Positions 1 to 9,075 are shown, counted from the first letter of the stretch. The stretch: DNA of 64,000 nucleotides from Mucilaginibacter gilvus (GCF_004054195.1 NZ_SBIW01000001.1:558001-622000); one strand, 5' to 3'. A program made the numbers and translations. The notes: generated by a model from the letters alone, not told the origin.

Positions 1-41
1 TCCGGCCCAATGTTTCCTAAACCAACTATTAAATATTTCAT
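1..41 (-). CDS. pth: Peptidyl-tRNA hydrolase, N-terminus only (window edge)
   Basis: Only the first 13 codons are inside the window. The minus strand reads an ATG at 41 followed by MKYLIVGLGNIGP, which is the characteristic Pth N-terminus with its LxVGLGNxGxxY core. Pth releases peptides from prematurely dropped peptidyl-tRNAs in the cytosol. The position directly downstream of the L25 gene on the same strand matches a gene order that is common in bacteria. The call rests on a very short stretch, but the motif is distinctive. Confidence 0.8.
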   Translation of the reverse strand, partial: MKYLIVGLGNIGP

Positions 42-47
42 ATGCCC

Positions 48-189
48 GAGCCCCCTAACCTCCTGAAGGGGGAACTTTTGATTTGCTTATTTTGATGCGA
101 AGATATTGCTTTTATACAAAAACAGCGATAAGTTACCTTACCGCTGTTTTAATATTCCTTTGTTCCCCTTCAGGGGGTTAGGAGGCTAA
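48..189. repeat. REP-like inverted repeat pair between L25 and pth
   Basis: Two arms of about 28 bases, near 50-77 and 160-187, are inverted copies of one motif built on CCCCTAACC..CCTGAAGGGG. Each arm also contains its own small CCCCTTCAGGGG-type dyad. The 80 bases between them are AT-rich and hold no gene. The copy beginning at 160 runs almost to the L25 stop codon, so it would be transcribed as a 3-prime hairpin of that gene. Related motifs with CTCTCCAAAGGAGAGG cores occur at 14197 and 20449. Confidence 0.75.
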
Positions 190-194
190 ACTTA

Positions 195-776
195 TTATTT
201 GCCTTTACCGGCTTCTTGTTCTGCCTGGCGTAATGCACGTGAAGTAGTTACCGATACAATGGTATCTTCCTGCGCGTTGGTGATAGCTAAGTTTGGCAAG
301 CTGATCTCGCTAACTTTTACTGATTTACCAACTTCTAATTCGCTGATGCTTACTTCGATGTTATCTAGGTGGTCTTTAGGCAAAGCTTTAACACGCAGTT
401 TGCGTAGTTTCTGTACCAATTTACCACCCACCTTTACGCCCGGAGAAGTACCTGTTAATTTTACAGGGATCTCGATAGTGATAGGTTTTTTCTTATCTAA
501 CAACAAAAAGTCGATATGGATAAGTTGTTCTGTTAACGGGTGGAACTGCATATCTTTAATGATAGCCTGTGAAGTAACACCGTCTACTGTAATGTCGATG
601 AAATGAACAACCGGAGTATAAACTACGTTCCTCAAATCAGCTGCGGACACAGAAAAGTGGGTTTGGGTTGGCCCACCGTAAAGTACTGCTGGTACCAAAC
701 CTTGGTAGCGCAGTTCTTTTGCGTCACGTTTCCCTACGTTCTCCCTTGGAGAACCGCTAATAGCAAATGATTTCAT
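195..776 (-). CDS. rplY: 50S ribosomal protein L25/general stress protein Ctc
   Basis: The 193-residue product is the long (CTC) form of ribosomal protein L25, which binds 5S rRNA in the central protuberance of the 50S subunit. Residues 1 to about 95 form the 5S-binding domain, with the conserved GKRDAKELRYQGLVPAVLYG segment. About 100-185 is the beta-rich C-terminal domain (TL5-like). The tail ends in a lysine-rich AGKGK. The ATG at 776 is used because the ribosomal N-terminus starts there. It lies 32 nt upstream of the pth region and downstream of prs on the same strand, so prs, rplY and pth may be co-transcribed. A small palindrome sits in the leader. Confidence 0.96.
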   Translation of the reverse strand: MKSFAISGSPRENVGKRDAKELRYQGLVPAVLYGGPTQTHFSVSAADLRNVVYTPVVHFIDITVDGVTSQAIIKDMQFHPLTEQLIHIDFLLLDKKKPITIEIPVKLTGTSPGVKVGGKLVQKLRKLRVKALPKDHLDNIEVSISELEVGKSVKVSEISLPNLAITNAQEDTIVSVTTSRALRQAEQEAGKGK

Positions 777-799
777 TATTATTTATTTATTATTCAAAG

Positions 800-818
800 C
801 CATACCAATATGGTATGG
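800..818 (-). promoter_or_regulatory. Palindrome in the L25 mRNA leader
   Basis: CCATACC-AATAT-GGTATGG is a perfect 7-bp dyad with a 5-nt loop, 24 nt upstream of the L25 start codon. It could fold in the leader RNA or act as an operator. No factor can be assigned from the sequence. Confidence 0.3.
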
Positions 819-844
819 ATATTTTTAATCTCTTTTATTCAGCC

Positions 845-928
845 CATGGCCCATAGTCGATGGTCCATAGTATTTTTAATCATTTTTATTTGTCTTCTTT
901 CTATGGACTATCGACCATAGACTATCGA
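845..928. repeat. Inverted intergenic repeat (CCATAGTCGATGGTCCATAG type)
   Basis: The arm at 845-870 (CATGGCCCATAGTCGATGG...) is mirrored at 901-928 (CTATGGACTATCGACCATAG...), with an AT-rich spacer between them. The element fills the gap between prs and rplY and has no coding potential. Simple dyads of this kind (ATGGTCCATAG) are typical non-coding intergenic repeats. Confidence 0.7.
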
Positions 929-932
929 CTTC

Positions 933-1877
933 TTAATCTACCCTAAATAACTGGCTTATCGAGCCGTGTTCGTTTACGTTGCTTATTGCTTTTGCAAACA
1001 AGTCCGCAGTGGTAAGTACCCTTATTTTAGGGCTGCTATGTTTCAACGGTATGGTATCGGTCACTATAAGCTCAGTTAATGCCGACGCCTCAATAGTTTC
1101 ATAAGCCTTACCGGATAATACCGGGTGGGTACAAACCGCGCGTACACTACGTGCGCCGCGTTCCATAATTAAGCCGGCAGCTTTTGCAAGCGTACCTGCC
1201 GTATCGCATATATCGTCTATCAGTACAATGTCCTGGTCGGTTACATCACCAATAATGGTCATGCTCTCAATTTCGTTGGCGCGTTTACGGCGCTTATCGC
1301 AAATTACCACCTCGGCATTAAAGAATTTGGCAAAGCTGCGTGCCCTGTACGAGCCACCCATATCCGGCGACGCGATGGTAAGGTTACCCAAACCAAGGCT
1401 TTTAATGTACGGTACAAATATAATTGAGGCATCCAGGTGATCTACCGGCACATCAAAAAACGCCTGTATCTGCGCTGCGTGCAGGTCCATCGTCATGATG
1501 CGGTTAATGCCTGCCGCTACCAGCAAGTTCGCTACCAGTTTTGAACCAATGGCCACACGTGGCTTATCCTTCCTGTCCTGGCGGGCCAAACCGAAGTAAG
1601 GGATAACCGCTATGATGTAATGGGCAGATGCACGGCGGGCGGCATCTATCATCATCAACAATTCCATCAGGTTATCGGTAGGCTGGTTGGTGCTTTGTAT
1701 TAAGAACACATCACAGCCGCGGATAGATTCGTTAAAGTGTGGTTGAAATTCGCCATCGCTGAAACGCGATAAAACGACGTCGCCAAGTTGCTGACCATAA
1801 GATGCGGCGATGTGTTTCGACAGGTCCATTGAACCGGAACCTGCAAATAGCTTAACTGTATTAAACTGTAAAGGCAT
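933..1877 (-). CDS. prs: Ribose-phosphate pyrophosphokinase (PRPP synthetase)
   Basis: This cytosolic enzyme makes PRPP from ribose 5-phosphate and ATP, feeding purine, pyrimidine, histidine, tryptophan and NAD synthesis. At 314 residues it has the usual class I length. Visible motifs are the ATP-contacting FSDGEF (39-44) and RQDRK (99-103), the DLHA metal/ATP histidine (131-134), and the PRPP-binding loop VLIDDICDTAGT (218-229). The start at 1877 gives the normal N-terminus. It is upstream of rplY on the same strand with a repeat-filled gap of about 155 nt. The gap on its 5-prime side contains another inverted repeat and tRNA-Gln. Confidence 0.97.
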   Translation of the reverse strand: MPLQFNTVKLFAGSGSMDLSKHIAASYGQQLGDVVLSRFSDGEFQPHFNESIRGCDVFLIQSTNQPTDNLMELLMMIDAARRASAHYIIAVIPYFGLARQDRKDKPRVAIGSKLVANLLVAAGINRIMTMDLHAAQIQAFFDVPVDHLDASIIFVPYIKSLGLGNLTIASPDMGGSYRARSFAKFFNAEVVICDKRRKRANEIESMTIIGDVTDQDIVLIDDICDTAGTLAKAAGLIMERGARSVRAVCTHPVLSGKAYETIEASALTELIVTDTIPLKHSSPKIRVLTTADLFAKAISNVNEHGSISQLFRVD

Positions 1878-1885
1878 CTTTTGAT

Positions 1886-2020
1886 TTGGGATGTCGGATG
1901 TTCGATCTCGGATGTTACTCCTCGCCTATACCCGGTAAACTTAGCAACCTGTATAAAAAACTTCGGATTTCTAATTTCCAATACGGTTAATCCGAAATTG
2001 AAAATCCGAAATCCGAAATC
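1886..2020. repeat. Inverted repeats of the TCGGATTTC type
   Basis: A 17-nt arm at 1962-1978 (TTCGGATTTCTAATTTC) is matched by its inverted copy at 1994-2010 with one main difference. Further copies of TCGGATG or TCCGAAATC lie at 1895-1914 and 2011-2020. The element occupies the space between tRNA-Gln and prs. It probably overlaps the prs leader, so it may contribute RNA structure there. Confidence 0.65.
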
Positions 2021-2026
2021 TTAATG

Positions 2027-2097
2027 TTGCCCGACCAGGATTCGAACCTAGACAAACGGTACCAAAAACCGTCGTACTACCATTATACTATCAGGCA
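2027..2097 (-). tRNA. tRNA-Gln (anticodon TTG)
   Basis: The minus strand folds into a cloverleaf. A 7-bp acceptor stem pairs TGCCTGA with TCGGGCA, the D arm contains GTATAATGGTAGTAC, the anticodon stem is ACGGT/ACCGT around loop TTTTGGT with anticodon TTG, and the T arm contains GGTTCGAATCC. The discriminator base is A and CCA is not encoded. The 71-nt length is normal for tRNA-Gln. Confidence 0.95.
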
Positions 2098-2266
2098 ATC
2101 TCCTACGTCACGTTATCCGCTCCGAAAAGGAATGCAAATATAGGACGATTTTTCGGAACTCAAAAGCAAAAGTTAAAAAAGTATTTTAAACCGCTAAACA
2201 CGCCCCCGTCAATCGTTAAAAAGTGTTAATCCTTCGTTTTCCGCTTAAAAAGCCTAATACTTTTAC

Positions 2267-2274
2267 TACTTTCG
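2267..2274 (+). promoter_or_regulatory. Candidate -7 element for the DUF2723 gene
   Basis: TACTTTCG matches the Bacteroidota -7 consensus TAnnTTTG with one change, 36 nt upstream of the ATG at 2311. No clear -33 TTTG is visible. Confidence 0.35.
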
Positions 2275-2310
2275 ACTCTTCAAAAACCTGATCATACAGC
2301 ACATTAAGCT

Positions 2311-5300
2311 ATGAACTATAACAAGTACAACAATATTTTTGGCTGGGCAACCTTCTTTATAGCCGCCATAACCTACACTTTAACGCTGGAGCCGTCCACG
2401 AGTTTTTGGGATTGCGGCGAATTTATCGCCTGTATTTACCGGCTTGAAGTGGCCCACCAGCCCGGCGCCCCGCTATTTACCATGATAGGTAAAGTATTCT
2501 CGCTGCTCTCTATGGGCGATAGAAACAAGGTGGCCTATTTCACCAACCTTTCATCGGCACTGGCCAGCGCGGCTACCATCATGTTCCTCTTTTGGACCAT
2601 TACCGCCCTGGCTAAAAAAATGCTGGTAAAGGCGGGTGAAGAACTCACTTTAACTAACCTTATCCTCATCATAGGCTCGGGCCTGGTTGGCGCATTGGCT
2701 TACACGTTTTCTGATACCTTTTGGTTCTCAGCTGTCGAGTCGGAAGTTTACGCGCAGTCGTCTTTATGTACCGCCATTGTTTTTTGGGCGATATTAAAAT
2801 GGGAGGCCCATGCCGATGAGCCTCACGCCGATAAATGGATCGTCTTCATTGCTTATGTGATGGGCCTGTCCATCGGTATCCACTTATTAAACTTACTGGT
2901 TATCCCGGCAATAGCGCTTATTATTTACTTTAAGCGTGCGAAAGCAGTTAGCACCGGCGGCACCATCTGGACTTTCGTCCTCGGTGTAATCACCGTTGCG
3001 GTTATCCTTTGGGGTGTTATCCAGTTCACCGTTAAAGGTGCAGCCTTCTCCGATCTGTTCTTTGTGAACACCCTCAATATGGGCTTTGGCAGCGGGGCTA
3101 TCATGTTCTTTGGATTGGTAGCCGTTACGCTTGCATCGGGTATATATTATACCATCAATCAAAAAAACAGCTTTATTATTATAGCCGCTGCGGCATTTGT
3201 TTTATTACTTACGCTGAGTGCAGGCATAGCAGGCTTTATCGGTGCTGCCGTTGTTTTAGCAGCACTGGAGTATGCTTTAAAAGTGCGCGAGAAACCTGTT
3301 GCGCTAAACCGTATTTTGATTTGCGCGGTATTTATTTTGTTTGGTTATAGTTCCTTCGTGATGATCGTTATCCGCGCGAAAGCCGGCACTAACTTAAACA
3401 ACAGCGATCCGCAGGATGCCTTCGCATTAAACAGTTACCTTAACCGCGACCAGTACGGCGATACGCCATTATTGTACGGCGAGTTCTTCGATTCGAAAGC
3501 AATCGACCAAACCGATGGCGCCACATTGTACCGCCGCGGCGCTACCAAATACGAGGTTGCCGGTAAAAAACTCATCACCACTTACGACCGCAACACCTTA
3601 TTTCCGCGCATGTTTAGCCAAAAGCAAAACCACCCGGAATTTTACCGCGATTGGATGAAAATGGGCCCGTCGGATCAACCGACCATGGCTACCAACCTGG
3701 GCTTTTTTGCTACCTGGCAGGTGAGCCAGATGTATACACGCTACTTCCTGTGGAATTTTGCTGGTCGCGCTAACGACCTGGATGGCCAAAACAACACTAT
3801 AGACGGTAGCTGGCTAAGCGGACTAAACTTTGGCAAGGATCTGCCTGCTTCGGTTACCGAAAGCAATGCTTATAACAGGCTGTATTTCCTGCCGCTTATC
3901 ATCGGTATTTTAGGATTGATATACCACTTTAAACGCAACCAGCGCGATGCTGGTGTAGTAGTGGTTTTGTTCTTCTTCACCGGTTTGGCCATTGTGCTTT
4001 ACCTTAACCAGGACCCTTTACAGCCACGCGAGCGTGATTACGCCTACGCTGGTTCTTTCTACGCCTTTGCTATCTGGATAGGTTTGGGGGTTTTAATGAT
4101 AGCCGAGCTGATCAGCAAGGCACTAAAAAATGGTAAAAACAGTGCTATTATTGCCAGTGTTGTATGTTTATTAGCCGCACCTGTGTTAATGGCCAGCCAG
4201 GAGTGGGACGATCATGACCGCTCCACCAAGCTTACCCCGCACGATATGGCTTACAACTACCTCAACTCCTGCGCGCCAAACGCTATTTTGTTTTGCTTTG
4301 CCGATAACGACACCTACCCGCTTTGGTATATACAGGAAGTGGAAGGCGTTCGCCCGGATGTACGTATTGTAAACCTGAGCCTGCTGGGTACCGATTGGTA
4401 TATCCGTCAGATGAAGCAGAAGATGAACGATTCGGCACCCTTGCCTATTACCATGAGCAACGATAAGTTTAAAACAGGCGTGCGCGACGTAATTTATTAC
4501 AACGATGCCAAAATACCGGGTGCATTTGAGCTGAAGGAACTCTTCGACTTTTTAACATCGGAAGATGCGCAGGCTAAAGTTACTTACGAGAACGGCGAAA
4601 GCGCGAACTACCTGCCTACCAAAAACTTTAAGATGACCATTAATGCCGATGAGGTAATTAAAAATGGCGCGGTACCTGCGGGCGAAAAAGACAAAATTGC
4701 AAGACAACTTGATTTCACCTACCCCGGCAAATATGTAACCAAAGATAACCTGGCTATTATGGATATCCTGGCACATAACGACTGGAAACGCCCGATATAC
4801 TTTACCGTAACCGCCGGCAACGAAAACATGCTTGGCCTTGATAAATACATGTACAACGAAGGTTTTTGCTACCGCCTGATGCCGCTTAAACCGGATACTA
4901 CCGTGCAACCTTTGGAGGCCAGCAATACTTTGGTGATGTATAATAATGTGGTGAACAAGTTTAAATACGGCCAAATGAAAACCGCCAAAAACCTGGATAA
5001 CACCTCTACTACCCTGTTTTACCCGGTGATCACCCGTATGTTTGCCAGCCTTGCCGATGCTTTGGTAAAGGAAGGCCACACCGACCTTGCCAAAAACACG
5101 CTGAAAAAATACCAGGAAAGCATGCCCGAGAAGATCTTGTCACCGGAGCTGGCTATCCGCAAATACTACCTGGCGCAAAGTGCTTACGAAGTTGGCGAAA
5201 CCGCGCTGGCCAATAAATTGGTAAAAACAGTTGATGATTATGTGGTAGACCAACTGAAATTTAACTTTACCGTATACCAGCAAAACAGCGACAATGTTGA

Positions 5301-5451
5301 TTCCCGCAGTGTACAGCTTTCCCTTTCGCTGCTTAACGGCATAGAAAACTTAACCAAAAGCTTCCACCAAACCGAGTGGACCAATAAAACTGCGGCACAG
5401 CTGAAAGATTACAGCACCAAGTTTGCCGCGTTGGCAAACCCCGGGCAATAA
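2311..5451 (+). CDS. DUF2723 membrane protein (GT117/TMEM260-like glycosyltransferase family)
   Basis: This 1046-residue protein begins with an N-terminal DUF2723 domain. Its signature STSFWDCGEFIACIYRLEVA (residues about 29-48), followed by HQPGAPLF, carries conserved Asp and Glu. About twelve hydrophobic segments follow up to about residue 630, then a long soluble C-terminal part. That layout resembles GT-C membrane glycosyltransferases, which use lipid-linked sugars. The eukaryotic relative TMEM260 is a protein O-mannosyltransferase, so a role in protein O-glycosylation at the inner membrane or periplasm is plausible here but inferred. It appears monocistronic and is followed by a strong terminator at 5481. 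The acceptor and donor cannot be read from the sequence. Confidence 0.85.
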   Translation: MNYNKYNNIFGWATFFIAAITYTLTLEPSTSFWDCGEFIACIYRLEVAHQPGAPLFTMIGKVFSLLSMGDRNKVAYFTNLSSALASAATIMFLFWTITALAKKMLVKAGEELTLTNLILIIGSGLVGALAYTFSDTFWFSAVESEVYAQSSLCTAIVFWAILKWEAHADEPHADKWIVFIAYVMGLSIGIHLLNLLVIPAIALIIYFKRAKAVSTGGTIWTFVLGVITVAVILWGVIQFTVKGAAFSDLFFVNTLNMGFGSGAIMFFGLVAVTLASGIYYTINQKNSFIIIAAAAFVLLLTLSAGIAGFIGAAVVLAALEYALKVREKPVALNRILICAVFILFGYSSFVMIVIRAKAGTNLNNSDPQDAFALNSYLNRDQYGDTPLLYGEFFDSKAIDQTDGATLYRRGATKYEVAGKKLITTYDRNTLFPRMFSQKQNHPEFYRDWMKMGPSDQPTMATNLGFFATWQVSQMYTRYFLWNFAGRANDLDGQNNTIDGSWLSGLNFGKDLPASVTESNAYNRLYFLPLIIGILGLIYHFKRNQRDAGVVVVLFFFTGLAIVLYLNQDPLQPRERDYAYAGSFYAFAIWIGLGVLMIAELISKALKNGKNSAIIASVVCLLAAPVLMASQEWDDHDRSTKLTPHDMAYNYLNSCAPNAILFCFADNDTYPLWYIQEVEGVRPDVRIVNLSLLGTDWYIRQMKQKMNDSAPLPITMSNDKFKTGVRDVIYYNDAKIPGAFELKELFDFLTSEDAQAKVTYENGESANYLPTKNFKMTINADEVIKNGAVPAGEKDKIARQLDFTYPGKYVTKDNLAIMDILAHNDWKRPIYFTVTAGNENMLGLDKYMYNEGFCYRLMPLKPDTTVQPLEASNTLVMYNNVVNKFKYGQMKTAKNLDNTSTTLFYPVITRMFASLADALVKEGHTDLAKNTLKKYQESMPEKILSPELAIRKYYLAQSAYEVGETALANKLVKTVDDYVVDQLKFNFTVYQQNSDNVDSRSVQLSLSLLNGIENLTKSFHQTEWTNKTAAQLKDYSTKFAALANPGQ

Positions 5452-5480
5452 AATGATCCATCAACAAACCTCATACAAAA

Positions 5481-5510
5481 AACGCCCCGCTTACACGGGG
5501 CGTTTTTTGT
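5481..5510 (+). terminator. Rho-independent terminator after DUF2723 gene
   Basis: AACGCCCCG-CTTACA-CGGGGCGTT forms a 9-bp GC-rich stem directly followed by a T run. It lies 30 nt after the stop codon at 5451 and is preceded by an A run, so it may act in both directions. Confidence 0.9.
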
Positions 5511-5570
5511 TGCCAATTGTCTCGTAACAATTGCATTAGTCGGCGCGTCTTATTTATACACTATCTACCA

Positions 5571-6953
5571 ATGAAAAAATACGCTACCGCTTCCCTCCTG
5601 TTTTCCTTTTTTATTATCACAGTTACCGTTTTCGGTCAAAGTAAGGCTGTTACCATCGATACTATGATCCATCGTACTAACCGGCTCGGCTTGTTCAGTG
5701 GTAATATTTTGGTGGTTGACGGCGGCAAAGTTGTATACCGTAATGCTATGGGTTTTACCGATGCATCCAAAACGGAAAAACTGACTGATCAATACCGTTT
5801 CCATATCGGCTCGATAGCCAAGGAGTTTAACGCGGTGGGCATTATGATGCTGCAGGAACAGGGTAAGCTTAACATCGACGATAAGCTCTCCAAATTCTTC
5901 CCGGAACTACCAGCCTGGGCAAATAAGGTGAGCATCAAAAACCTGTTACAATATACCAGCGGCATCCCCGATGTAAAATGGAAAACCGTAAAAAGCGATG
6001 CCGATAACATGGCTGACCTGATGAAACTGGAGCAGCTTGATTTTGAGCCCGGCACCAAATACGCCTACAATAACAATAATGTATTTATGCAGCGCCGCAT
6101 CATCGAAAAGATAACCGGCATGCTCTTTAATAACTTCGTAGAAGAAAAATTGTTAAAGCCAGCTGGCATGAGCACAGCAGTAATAGACCCGGACGATAAT
6201 AAGCCGTTGATGGCAAAATCATACACCAATGCGGGTAAGCAAGGCCCGCTGGTTTACCCTATTACCGGTTGGGTGGCCGTTACCCTCGATGATTTTTATA
6301 AATGGGAACAAGCGCTTGAGAACTTCAAGCTTATCAGTCCGGCATCTACCAAAATATTGGTTGCGCCATTTGGACTGGATAACCAATGTGGCCTTGGCGG
6401 GGGCAGCATGGCGGGTAACAAACTGGTATTCCACAAGCATGATGGAAGCAGTGTTTATTACCAGGCCCTGGTAGTTGGCAGCCCTTTAAAAGGCAGAACC
6501 GTGATCCTGATGACCAACAACAGGCAGAATAATATATTTGATATAGACAATGCCATCCAAAACATCCTCGATGGTAAACCATACGGGCAGCCGAAGCACT
6601 CCATATTGGCGGATTTTCAAAAGCAACTGGATACGTTAAGCGGCCCGGGGGTACTGGCTTTTTATCGCGATCTGAAAGGAAAACACCCCAATGATTATGG
6701 GTTTGAGAACGAAGTTACGCTCAACGAAATTGGCTACTTTCTCATGAACGCCAAAAAGCTCGATGCCGCGATTATGGTATTCGAATACAATACCACGCTG
6801 TTCCCAACCTCCAGCAACGTGTTCGATAGTTTGGGCGAAGCTTATTTTAACAAAGGAGATAAAGCCAAAGCGTTGTTAAACTACAAACGCTCCTTAAAAT
6901 TGGATGCTACTAATGGTGCGGCTAAGGCTATCATTGCGGAGTTGGAGAAGTAA
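5571..6953 (+). CDS. Secreted serine hydrolase, beta-lactamase class C fold, with TPR tail
   Basis: With the start at 5571 (MKKYATASLL...) the product has 460 residues and a clean signal peptide ending near FGQ (23). An upstream in-frame ATG would add 18 residues ahead of the signal peptide and is unlikely. The catalytic SxxK is SIAK at 81-84. The second motif YxN is YNN around 165-167, and an HDGS segment near 290 corresponds to the third motif. The last 80 residues look like TPR units. The family covers DD-peptidases, esterases and beta-lactamases in the periplasm. The substrate is unknown, and the TPR tail argues against a classical AmpC. Confidence 0.85.
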   Translation: MKKYATASLLFSFFIITVTVFGQSKAVTIDTMIHRTNRLGLFSGNILVVDGGKVVYRNAMGFTDASKTEKLTDQYRFHIGSIAKEFNAVGIMMLQEQGKLNIDDKLSKFFPELPAWANKVSIKNLLQYTSGIPDVKWKTVKSDADNMADLMKLEQLDFEPGTKYAYNNNNVFMQRRIIEKITGMLFNNFVEEKLLKPAGMSTAVIDPDDNKPLMAKSYTNAGKQGPLVYPITGWVAVTLDDFYKWEQALENFKLISPASTKILVAPFGLDNQCGLGGGSMAGNKLVFHKHDGSSVYYQALVVGSPLKGRTVILMTNNRQNNIFDIDNAIQNILDGKPYGQPKHSILADFQKQLDTLSGPGVLAFYRDLKGKHPNDYGFENEVTLNEIGYFLMNAKKLDAAIMVFEYNTTLFPTSSNVFDSLGEAYFNKGDKAKALLNYKRSLKLDATNGAAKAIIAELEK

Positions 6954-6965
6954 AAGCACCAAGTA

Positions 6966-7040
6966 ATTGCGAGGTACGAAGCAATCTCCCGATAGGCAGA
7001 GCGGCTTGTCCTACGTAGAGATTGCTTCGTACCTCGCAAT
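6966..7040. repeat. Perfect 23-bp inverted repeat, REP-like
   Basis: The 23-base arm at 6966-6988, starting ATTGCGAGGTACGAAGCAAT, is exactly repeated in inverted form at 7018-7040, with a 29-bp spacer (CCGATAGGCAGAGCGGC...). It sits between the convergent hydrolase and accA genes. Motifs of the type GTCATTGCGAGG..GCAATCTC are, from memory, common dispersed palindromes in Sphingobacteriaceae. Confidence 0.9.
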
Positions 7041-7060
7041 GACGATGTGGAAGGGTTAAA

Positions 7061-7091
7061 CAAGAAAAGCAGCCGGTGGCTGCTTTTCTTG
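7061..7091 (-). terminator. Terminator for accA, possibly bidirectional
   Basis: CAAGAAAAGCAGCC (7061-7074) and GGCTGCTTTTCTTG (7078-7091) form a perfect 14-bp stem with a 3-nt loop between the convergent genes. On the minus strand the stem ends GCTTTTCTTG followed by TTTAACC, so it should stop accA transcription about 20 nt after its stop codon. Confidence 0.8.
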
Positions 7092-7112
7092 CGCTATTAT
7101 CTTGCTTCTTTA

Positions 7113-8069
7113 CTAATCTTCCAATACCACACCCATGTTGCAGAACTTCTCAATACGTTCCGCAACCAGTTCGTCTACATTACGTTCGCCAAGGGTTTTA
7201 AGTTCTTTAAGAAGTTGTTTTTTAAGCGTGGCTGCCATAGCAACCGGATCCTGATGAGCGCCGCCAAGGGGTTCTTTTATCACGCCGTCTATCAGTTTAT
7301 TCTTCAGCATTTCGGTAGAGGTAAGCTTCAGCATTTCTGCGGCGCGCTCTTTATGCTCCCAGGTTTTAAACAAGATGGTAGAGCAGTTTTCCGGCGAAAT
7401 AACTGAATACCAGCTATTATCCAGCATCAGCACTCTATCGCCAATACCAATACCCAAGGCACCGCCCGATGCACCTTCGCCAATTACCACGCAGATAATA
7501 GGAACTTTCAGTATCGACATTTCCAGCAGGTTACGTGCTATAGCCTCGCCTTGTCCGCGTTCCTCGGCTTCAAGGCCCGGGAATGCTCCGGGAGTATCTA
7601 TCAGGGTAACTACAGGCTTGCCAAATTTTTCGGCCATTTTCATCAGCCTTAAAGCTTTGCGGTAACCTTCGGGGTTAGCCATACCGAAGTTGCGGTACTG
7701 GCGCTCTTTGGTGTTACGCCCCTTTTGGTGACCGATGAACATCACAGTTTGCCCGTTTAGCGTACCGAAACCGCCTATAATGGCCTTATCATCACCCACG
7801 GTACGGTCGCCATGCATTTCGATGAAATCATCGCACATCAGTTCCAGGTATTGTAAAGTATATGGGCGCTCGGGGTGGCGGGAGATCTGCACCTTTTGCC
7901 AGCCGGTAAGGTTGCTGTATATTTCTTTTTTGGTGGCTTCCATTTTGGCTTCCAGCTCGGCAATAGTGGCGCTCATGTCCAGCTTGTTCTTCTCTTCTAC
8001 CTGCTGCACCTTTTCTATCTGCCCCTGAAGCTCTGCCAGTGGTTTTTCAAAATCAAATGTAATCTTCAT
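7113..8069 (-). CDS. accA: Acetyl-CoA carboxylase carboxyltransferase subunit alpha
   Basis: The 318-residue protein is the full-length alpha subunit. With AccD it transfers the carboxyl group from carboxybiotin to acetyl-CoA to make malonyl-CoA, the first step of fatty acid synthesis in the cytosol. The N-terminal 60 residues form the usual helical segment. The crotonase-like core includes [31 protein letters not shown] and the oxyanion-hole [12 protein letters not shown]. Length and start match family members. It stands alone on the minus strand, with a near-consensus -7 element (TAATTTAG) about 22 nt upstream. A Spy-like gene on the same strand lies 45 nt upstream. Confidence 0.97.
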   Translation of the reverse strand: MKITFDFEKPLAELQGQIEKVQQVEEKNKLDMSATIAELEAKMEATKKEIYSNLTGWQKVQISRHPERPYTLQYLELMCDDFIEMHGDRTVGDDKAIIGGFGTLNGQTVMFIGHQKGRNTKERQYRNFGMANPEGYRKALRLMKMAEKFGKPVVTLIDTPGAFPGLEAEERGQGEAIARNLLEMSILKVPIICVVIGEGASGGALGIGIGDRVLMLDNSWYSVISPENCSTILFKTWEHKERAAEMLKLTSTEMLKNKLIDGVIKEPLGGAHQDPVAMAATLKKQLLKELKTLGERNVDELVAERIEKFCNMGVVLED

Positions 8070-8114
8070 ACAATTTATTGAGGCGCTAAATTAAAAAAAT
8101 CAAACGGCATATTG

Positions 8115-8612
8115 TCAATTATCATTTTTGAATGACTTTAATTTATTTATTTGCGCCGGCGCAAGCAGCCTATAGGTGTTGTACGAAGCCAACAAAATGG
8201 CGTTCCTGAGCTCACCATGGTATAATCCACTGCGGTTGCCGTAAAACAGGATGTCGCCTTCGTTTATCTTTTTAGATTGGAAGAGGCCATCCAGTTTGGT
8301 TTCATTTGTTACGATAAAGTTGCCCATTTCTATCTTTTTGCGCTGTAATTCGGTGTTTATCTTGGTTAATGCTGCCGTTTGGTAAGGACTCAGGTCCAAT
8401 TCCTTTTTGTACTTCAGCGCTTTTTGTGCCGATGGGTAGCCATTCAGATCAGCAACCAAACTCATCTGGTATTGATCCCTCCCCTTCATCAACGCGTCGT
8501 ATTGCGTATTGCTGATGGTTTTTATGGGGGATGGTTTCAGCAGGCTATCGGGCGTTTGAGCCGAAGCGGCGGTACTTATAAATACAAAAAGGAAGAGTGA
8601 ATATAGTTTCAT
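8115..8612 (-). CDS. Secreted Spy/CpxP-like helical protein (hypothetical)
   Basis: This 165-residue protein has a signal peptide (MKLYSLFLFVFISTAASAQ). Two segments, LDLSPYQTAALTKINTELQ and LLAPAQINKLKS, resemble the LTxxQ repeats of Spy/CpxP periplasmic chaperone-like proteins. The rest is predicted helical and charged. In Bacteroidota such proteins often sit near sigma factors or metal stress genes. Here it lies between accA and a small membrane-protein gene on the same strand. Function is not established and the family assignment is from motif resemblance only. Confidence 0.6.
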   Translation of the reverse strand: MKLYSLFLFVFISTAASAQTPDSLLKPSPIKTISNTQYDALMKGRDQYQMSLVADLNGYPSAQKALKYKKELDLSPYQTAALTKINTELQRKKIEMGNFIVTNETKLDGLFQSKKINEGDILFYGNRSGLYHGELRNAILLASYNTYRLLAPAQINKLKSFKNDN

Positions 8613-8634
8613 ATCTTAATTTAACGCCTTCAAA

Positions 8635-9075
8635 TTAATATTGTTCTATAGGTTCGGGTTCGATCTCCTTTATAGCGTTCCAGCCTCTGTTTTTAAATAA
8701 AACCCGACTGACTACCACACCGATGGCCAAGCCGAAAAAAACGCCAATAAACGCTGAAAGCGATATTATCGACAGGGTATTTTCGCTACGCGCAAAGTAA
8801 AATAATGTAATAAGGAATGTAAGGCTTATTCCAACAACAATTATAGCAGCGTTTTTTTTAGGAGATGGGGCTAACAGACAGCTCATTACCACAAAGATCA
8901 TAAATGTTATAGCCATTTCAATCCCATGGACAAGCAGATATAAATAGAAATTAGAGCCTTTTATACTTAAAAAAAACTCGTCTTCGATATTTATGATCAA
9001 AGAGAATATCGCCACTACCACAATTAATGGCGCAAAAATACTCATAAACCATCTGAAGCCATTTAAGGTACTCAT
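8635..9075 (-). CDS. Small four-helix membrane protein, unknown function
   Basis: The 146-residue product has four hydrophobic helices (about 10-30, 42-62, 73-92 and 100-122) and a short charged C-terminal tail ending in IEPEPIEQY. I do not recognise the family. The ATG at 9075 is chosen because it overlaps the TGA of the upstream GH43 gene by one base (TGATG). An in-frame GTG three bases earlier also exists. This overlap implies translational coupling to the GH43 gene, so both are made from one transcript, although nothing else links them functionally. Confidence 0.6.
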   Translation of the reverse strand: MSTLNGFRWFMSIFAPLIVVVAIFSLIINIEDEFFLSIKGSNFYLYLLVHGIEMAITFMIFVVMSCLLAPSPKKNAAIIVVGISLTFLITLFYFARSENTLSIISLSAFIGVFFGLAIGVVVSRVLFKNRGWNAIKEIEPEPIEQY

